Source of the DNA: Frankia sp.
Lineage (GTDB): Bacteria > Actinomycetota > Actinomycetes > Frankiales > Frankiaceae
Direction of reading: 5' to 3'
DNA: 7,513 nt
NCBI GenBank assembly: GCA_019689615.1
Contig: JADGHD010000235.1
Location: 1 to 7,513 of the forward strand
Positions 4,832 through 7,513 of the stretch are shown piece after piece; position 1 is the stretch's first letter, and the number at the start of each line of letters is the position of its first letter. Under the pieces are notes generated by a model. That model saw nothing but the letters and a program-made list of their open reading frames with translations, had not been told where the DNA came from and searched no databases. Both the position numbers and the translations under genes were made by a program.

Positions 4832-5983
4832 ATGACCGACACCACCACGCCCCCAGCCGCGGCCGCCGCCGGGCCAAGCCCCACCGCGGTGACCGCATGG
4901 GACGACGAGACCAGCGCCGCGGCCGACGCCACCGTCGGGACTGCCACCGACGAGCAGTTCGTCGACGCGCTGCCCAAGGTGGAGCTGCACGTCCACCTCG
5001 AGGGCTCGATGCTGCCCGGCACGGTGCTCGCACTGGCCCGCAGGCACGGCGTCGAGGACATCCCGACCGACGAGGACGCGCTGCGTGCCTGGTACGAGTT
5101 CCGGGACTTCAACCACTTCCTCGCCGTCTACCGGACCGCGGTCCAGGTACTGCGGGACGAGGAGGACTTCGCGCTGCTCGCCCGCGAGACCGCGCTTGGC
5201 CTGGCCGCCCAGAACGTGCGGTACGCGGAGATGTATTTCACCCCGTGGATCCACACGATGCGCGGGGTTTCGCCGGCGGAGGTGTTCGCCGGCATCGAGC
5301 GCGGCCGGCTGGAGGCGCGGGCGGCCACCGGCGTGGAGATCCGCTGGATCCCGGACATCCCCGGCGGGCTGCCGGGCGTGGACATCCTGATGGTCGCGGA
5401 CAGGACCGTCGAGTACGCGCTCACCTACGGCAGCGACGCGCTGATCGGGCTGGGGATCGGCGGGGCCGAGGTCGGGGTGCCCCGGCCGCAGTTCGCCCCG
5501 GCCTTCTCCGCCGCGCGCGACGCCGGGCTGCGCAGCGTGCCGCACGCCGGCGAGACCACCGGCGCCCGGACCGTCTGGGACGCGATCGAGTACCTGGGCG
5601 CCGACCGGATCGGCCACGGCATCCGCGCCCTCGAGGACTCCGCGCTCATCGAGCGGCTGCGCACCGACGCCATCCCGCTCGACGTCAACCCGACGTCGAA
5701 CCTGCGCACCGGCGTGGTCGCCGACTATGCCAGCCACCCGCTGCCCAAGCTGATCGAGCTGGGCGTGCCGGTCAGCCTCAACAGCGACGACCCACCGATG
5801 TTCGGCACCACGCTGCGCGAGGAGTACCTGCACGCCCTGCGCGACCTGGGCCTGAGCCGGGGCAGCGTGGCCCGGCTCGCCGCGGCCGCCGTGCGCCACT
5901 CGTTCCTCGACCCCGACCGCAAGGTGGAGCTGCTGACCGAGCAGCGCATCGCGATCGAGCGCCTGGCCACGCCCTCCGCCTGA
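4832..5983 (+). CDS. add: Adenosine deaminase-family purine deaminase
   Basis: A 383-residue zinc amidohydrolase of the adenosine/adenine deaminase superfamily, which hydrolyses the 6-amino group of an adenine-type substrate. All catalytic elements are present: LPKVELHVHLEGS with zinc ligands His53 and His55, the GIGGAE loop (208-213), HAGE with His238 and Glu241, DRIGHG with His262, and NSDDPPMFGTTL with Asp319 and Asp320. Residues 1-40 form an Ala/Thr-rich, acidic extension ahead of the usual start. The EMYFTPWIHTMRG stretch and the NSDDPPMFGTTL ending are also reminiscent of relatives acting on adenine, aminodeoxyfutalosine or N6-substituted adenines, so adenosine is the default but not proven. 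A GAGG site lies 10 nt before the ATG. The 17-bp gap from the acyltransferase gene suggests an operon. A 21-bp tandem duplication spans the stop codon. Confidence 0.93.
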   Translation: MTDTTTPPAAAAAGPSPTAVTAWDDETSAAADATVGTATDEQFVDALPKVELHVHLEGSMLPGTVLALARRHGVEDIPTDEDALRAWYEFRDFNHFLAVYRTAVQVLRDEEDFALLARETALGLAAQNVRYAEMYFTPWIHTMRGVSPAEVFAGIERGRLEARAATGVEIRWIPDIPGGLPGVDILMVADRTVEYALTYGSDALIGLGIGGAEVGVPRPQFAPAFSAARDAGLRSVPHAGETTGARTVWDAIEYLGADRIGHGIRALEDSALIERLRTDAIPLDVNPTSNLRTGVVADYASHPLPKLIELGVPVSLNSDDPPMFGTTLREEYLHALRDLGLSRGSVARLAAAAVRHSFLDPDRKVELLTEQRIAIERLATPSA

Positions 5984-6013
5984 CCGGCCACGCCCTCCGC
6001 CTGACCGGCCACG
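5965..6013. repeat. 21-bp tandem duplication across the deaminase stop codon
   Basis: The unit GGCCACGCCCTCCGCCTGAC plus C is present at 5965-5985 and again, without change, at 5986-6006; a 7-nt partial third copy (GGCCACG) follows. Because the unit is 7 codons long, the second copy preserves the deaminase frame and repeats the last residues ATPSA and the TGA stop as untranslated sequence. The identity of the copies indicates a recent slippage event. Confidence 0.9.
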
Positions 6014-6114
6014 GCGCGGTGCCGCGCGGCCGCGGCCAGGGCCGCCAGGTGGGCGTCGGGTCCGCCGGGAATGCGTCGGGGCAACGGGAGGTAGGCGCTG
6101 GCGCTGGGCGGAGC

Positions 6115-6120
6115 TAGGCT
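6115..6120 (+). promoter_or_regulatory. Possible -10 box for the pterin dehydratase gene
   Basis: TAGGCT fits the TANNNT pattern and would give a leader of about 27 nt containing the GGAGGAGG ribosome-binding site. No -35 box is convincing. The rest of the 170-bp gap holds the 21-bp repeat and short GC-rich dyads near 6014-6037 but no clear terminator. Confidence 0.25.
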
Positions 6121-6153
6121 GCCGGCTGACCAGCGTCCGTCAGGAGGAGGCCC

Positions 6154-6474
6154 ATGGCCGACCGTCCGCCTGCCCTGACCAGCGACCAGATCAGCCAGGG
6201 GCTGCGTGGCCTGCCCGAGTGGACCTACGAGAACGGCGCGATCCGGCGCACCGTGTCCGCGCCGACCTTCCTGGCCGGCGTGGAGCTGGTCCGCCAGGTG
6301 GCCCGGGTCGCCGAGGGGATGGACCACCACCCGGACATCGACATCCGCTGGCGCAGGGTCACGTTCACGCTGACCACCCACTCCGCCGGCGGCGTCACCG
6401 CGCTCGACCTGGAACAGGCCAGCATCATCGACGGGCTGGCCGAGGAGCTGTCCGCCGCCGACGGCGCCGAGTAG
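6154..6474 (+). CDS. Pterin-4a-carbinolamine dehydratase (PCD/DCoH family)
   Basis: A 106-residue protein of normal length for the family, which dehydrates 4a-hydroxytetrahydrobiopterin after aromatic amino acid hydroxylase turnover so that the pterin can be recycled. The signature is complete: MDHHPDIDIRW with His58 and His59, VTFTLTTHSAGGVTALDLEQA with His76, then IDGLAEEL. These histidines match the three active-site histidines of the mammalian enzyme. The N-terminal half (LPEWTYENGAIRRTVSAPTF) is also typical. The ATG follows GGAGGAGG (6143-6150), one of the strongest ribosome-binding sites in the window. No phenylalanine hydroxylase or pterin reductase gene is present here, so the partner reaction is not shown; orphan members are common in actinomycetes. 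A predicted stem-loop follows the gene at 6501-6528. Confidence 0.96.
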   Translation: MADRPPALTSDQISQGLRGLPEWTYENGAIRRTVSAPTFLAGVELVRQVARVAEGMDHHPDIDIRWRRVTFTLTTHSAGGVTALDLEQASIIDGLAEELSAADGAE

Positions 6475-6500
6475 GCCCGCGGCCGACCGCCCCGAGCCTG

Positions 6501-6528
6501 CCCGCGAAGCGTCGGCCGGGCTTGCGGG
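6501..6528 (+). terminator. Possible stem-loop after the pterin dehydratase gene
   Basis: CCCGC (6501-6505) and AAGC (6507-6510) pair with GCTT (6520-6523) and GCGGG (6524-6528). This gives a 9-bp stem with one bulged G (6506) and a 9-nt loop, starting 26 bp after the stop codon. There is no U tract. Its last three bases are also the first three of the 6526-6542 dyad, so the two structures cannot form together in RNA. Confidence 0.4.
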
Positions 6529-6542
6529 TGGTGAGACCACCC
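6526..6542. promoter_or_regulatory. TGGT-N3-ACCA operator before the AEC permease gene (GntR/FadR type)
   Basis: GGGTGGT-GAG-ACCACCC is a perfect 7-bp dyad with a 3-bp centre. Its core TGGTGAGACCA (6529-6539) fits exactly the TGGTNNNACCA pattern bound by FadR-subfamily GntR regulators such as FadR, PdhR and LldR, which respond to acyl-CoA, pyruvate or lactate. It ends 45 bp before the permease ATG, a fitting place for an operator. Such a regulator controlling a carboxylate carrier would make sense, but no regulator gene is in the window and the family is inferred from the motif alone. Confidence 0.5.
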
Positions 6543-6587
6543 ACATCGGGTGTCGCGCGCGGCCGGGCGGGGCGTGGCGCTGCGAGC

Positions 6588-7502
6588 ATGGCGGGAGTGT
6601 CCGCCCTTGTTGTCCTGCTTGTCGGGCTCGCGGCGGGGGTGGTGATCGGGCGGACCGGGCGCCTCGGGCCGGACGCGGTGCGGGCCGTCTCGTTGTGGGT
6701 GCTGCACGTCGCGCTGCCCGCGCTGGCGCTGCGGGTGATGCACGAGGTCGAGTTCCCCTCGTCCGTGCTGGCCGTGGTCGCGGTGCCCTACCTGCTCTTC
6801 GCGGTCAGCGTCGGGCTCTACCTGGCGATCGCGCGGCCGCTGCGGCTGTCCCGGGAGGCCGTCGCCGCGCTCATCGCCACCACAGCGGTCGCGAACACGT
6901 CGTTCGTCGGGATCCCGATGGTGACCGCCTTCTTCGGCGCGCAGGCGGTGCCGGTGGCGATGCTCGTCGACCAGCTGGGGTCGTTCCTGCTGCTGAACAC
7001 GGCGGTGCTGGCGCTGGTGGTGATGGCAGGGGACGGCGGGCGGGTGGCGCCGGCCGAGATCGCCCGGCGGATGCTGCTCGCGCCGGCGCTGATCGCGCTG
7101 GTCGCGGGGCTCGCGCTGCGGCCGGTCGCCTTCCCCGGCTGGCTGGTGGACGTGCTCGAGACGCTCGGCGACACGCTCACCCCGCTCGCGCTGTTCGCGA
7201 TCGGCCTGCAGCTGGATTTGCGGGCGGCCTGGCGGTGGCGGCGGGAGCTGACGGTAGGGCTCACCGTCAAGCTGCTGGTCGCGCCGACGGTGGTGGTCGC
7301 CTGCTACGCCGCGTTCGGCTCGGTCGGCGACCCGGCGGTGCGGGTGGCGCTGTTCGAGGCCGCGATGCCGCCGATGGTCGCCGGAGCGCTGATGGCGGCC
7401 CGGCACAACCTGGCGACACCGCTGCCGAGCCTGCTGGTCGGGCTCGGCGTGCCGGTCGCGGTCCTGAGCTGCGCCGGCTGGTCGCTGGTGCTGCGCGCCT
7501 GA
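6588..7502 (+). CDS. AEC-family permease (auxin efflux carrier / malonate-malate permease type)
   Basis: A 304-residue integral membrane protein of the AEC family, secondary carriers that in bacteria mostly move dicarboxylates or related anions. About ten hydrophobic segments can be drawn, near residues 4-21, 34-52, 58-81, 92-114, 119-146, 163-180, 186-209, 222-244, 249-270 and 280-302, as expected for this fold. The family signature ANTSFVGIP at 102-110 lies in the fourth segment, matching the NTxFxGxP motif of the crossover region. LTPLALFAIGLQL at 197-209 and the PPMVAGALMA stretch at 261-270 are also family-like. The ATG has only a weak Shine-Dalgarno sequence (GCGAG). A GntR-type operator candidate sits 45 bp upstream, and the 113-bp gap from the dehydratase gene suggests separate control. 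The substrate cannot be read from the sequence. Confidence 0.92.
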   Translation: MAGVSALVVLLVGLAAGVVIGRTGRLGPDAVRAVSLWVLHVALPALALRVMHEVEFPSSVLAVVAVPYLLFAVSVGLYLAIARPLRLSREAVAALIATTAVANTSFVGIPMVTAFFGAQAVPVAMLVDQLGSFLLLNTAVLALVVMAGDGGRVAPAEIARRMLLAPALIALVAGLALRPVAFPGWLVDVLETLGDTLTPLALFAIGLQLDLRAAWRWRRELTVGLTVKLLVAPTVVVACYAAFGSVGDPAVRVALFEAAMPPMVAGALMAARHNLATPLPSLLVGLGVPVAVLSCAGWSLVLRA

Positions 7503-7513
7503 GCCGCCGCGGC

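Noticed and set aside
4712..7406. Long minus-strand frames antisense to the deaminase, dehydratase and permease genes
   Set aside because: Their products are low-complexity Arg/His/Gln/Pro-rich, as expected when the reverse of a high-GC gene is read; the opposite strand encodes intact conserved proteins.
1..7513. A CRISPR array, insertion sequence, phage or defence system, or biosynthetic cluster
   Set aside because: No regularly spaced repeats, transposase, integrase, nuclease-helicase module or synthase is seen; the genes are ordinary chromosomal families with uniform codon use.

Overview
The window is very GC-rich. Its genes use almost only G or C at third codon positions, mix ATG and GTG starts, and are tightly packed. 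This points to a high-GC actinomycete. A Frankia-like or Streptomyces-like host is plausible from the protein types, but the genus cannot be fixed from sequence alone. Nothing marks a phage, plasmid, insertion sequence, CRISPR array, tRNA or rRNA.

Layout. (1) Positions 1-124, minus strand: the 5' end of an unrecognised gene cut by the window edge, apparently leaderless. (2) Positions 125-412: a divergent intergenic region with a 12-bp inverted repeat (173-205), a 10-bp-arm palindrome resembling a MarR-type operator (349-370) and a GC-rich hairpin that abuts it exactly (371-392). (3) Positions 413-976, plus strand: a YceI-family protein. It converges on the minus-strand genes across a perfect 18-bp stem-loop (987-1030), probably a shared bidirectional terminator. 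(4) A minus-strand cluster, in transcription order: an M50-type membrane metalloprotease (3657-2941), a SRAP/HMCES-type abasic-site protein (2868-1954) and a tyrosine phosphatase of the GKDRTG class (1865-1038). (5) Positions 3658-4082: a 425-bp divergent intergenic region. (6) A plus-strand run: a PlsC-type acyltransferase (4083-4814) and, 17 bp later, an adenosine-deaminase-family enzyme (4832-5983). Next come a pterin-4a-carbinolamine dehydratase (6154-6474) and an AEC-family permease (6588-7502), each with its own upstream spacer.

These are mostly conserved housekeeping or accessory-metabolism genes: membrane proteolysis, DNA-damage handling, phosphoprotein or phosphoinositide phosphatase activity, phospholipid acylation, purine-type deamination, pterin recycling and organic-acid or other solute transport. 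They do not form one obvious pathway, and I see no convincing new multi-gene system. The observations most worth checking concern gene starts and control. The M50 gene has no usual start codon where its coding signal begins, only an ACG behind a strong Shine-Dalgarno sequence. Two genes have -10-like hexamers placed for leaderless mRNAs. A TGGT-N3-ACCA operator of the GntR/FadR type lies before the permease. The palindrome and hairpin before the YceI gene abut exactly. A 21-bp tandem duplication has copied the deaminase stop codon.
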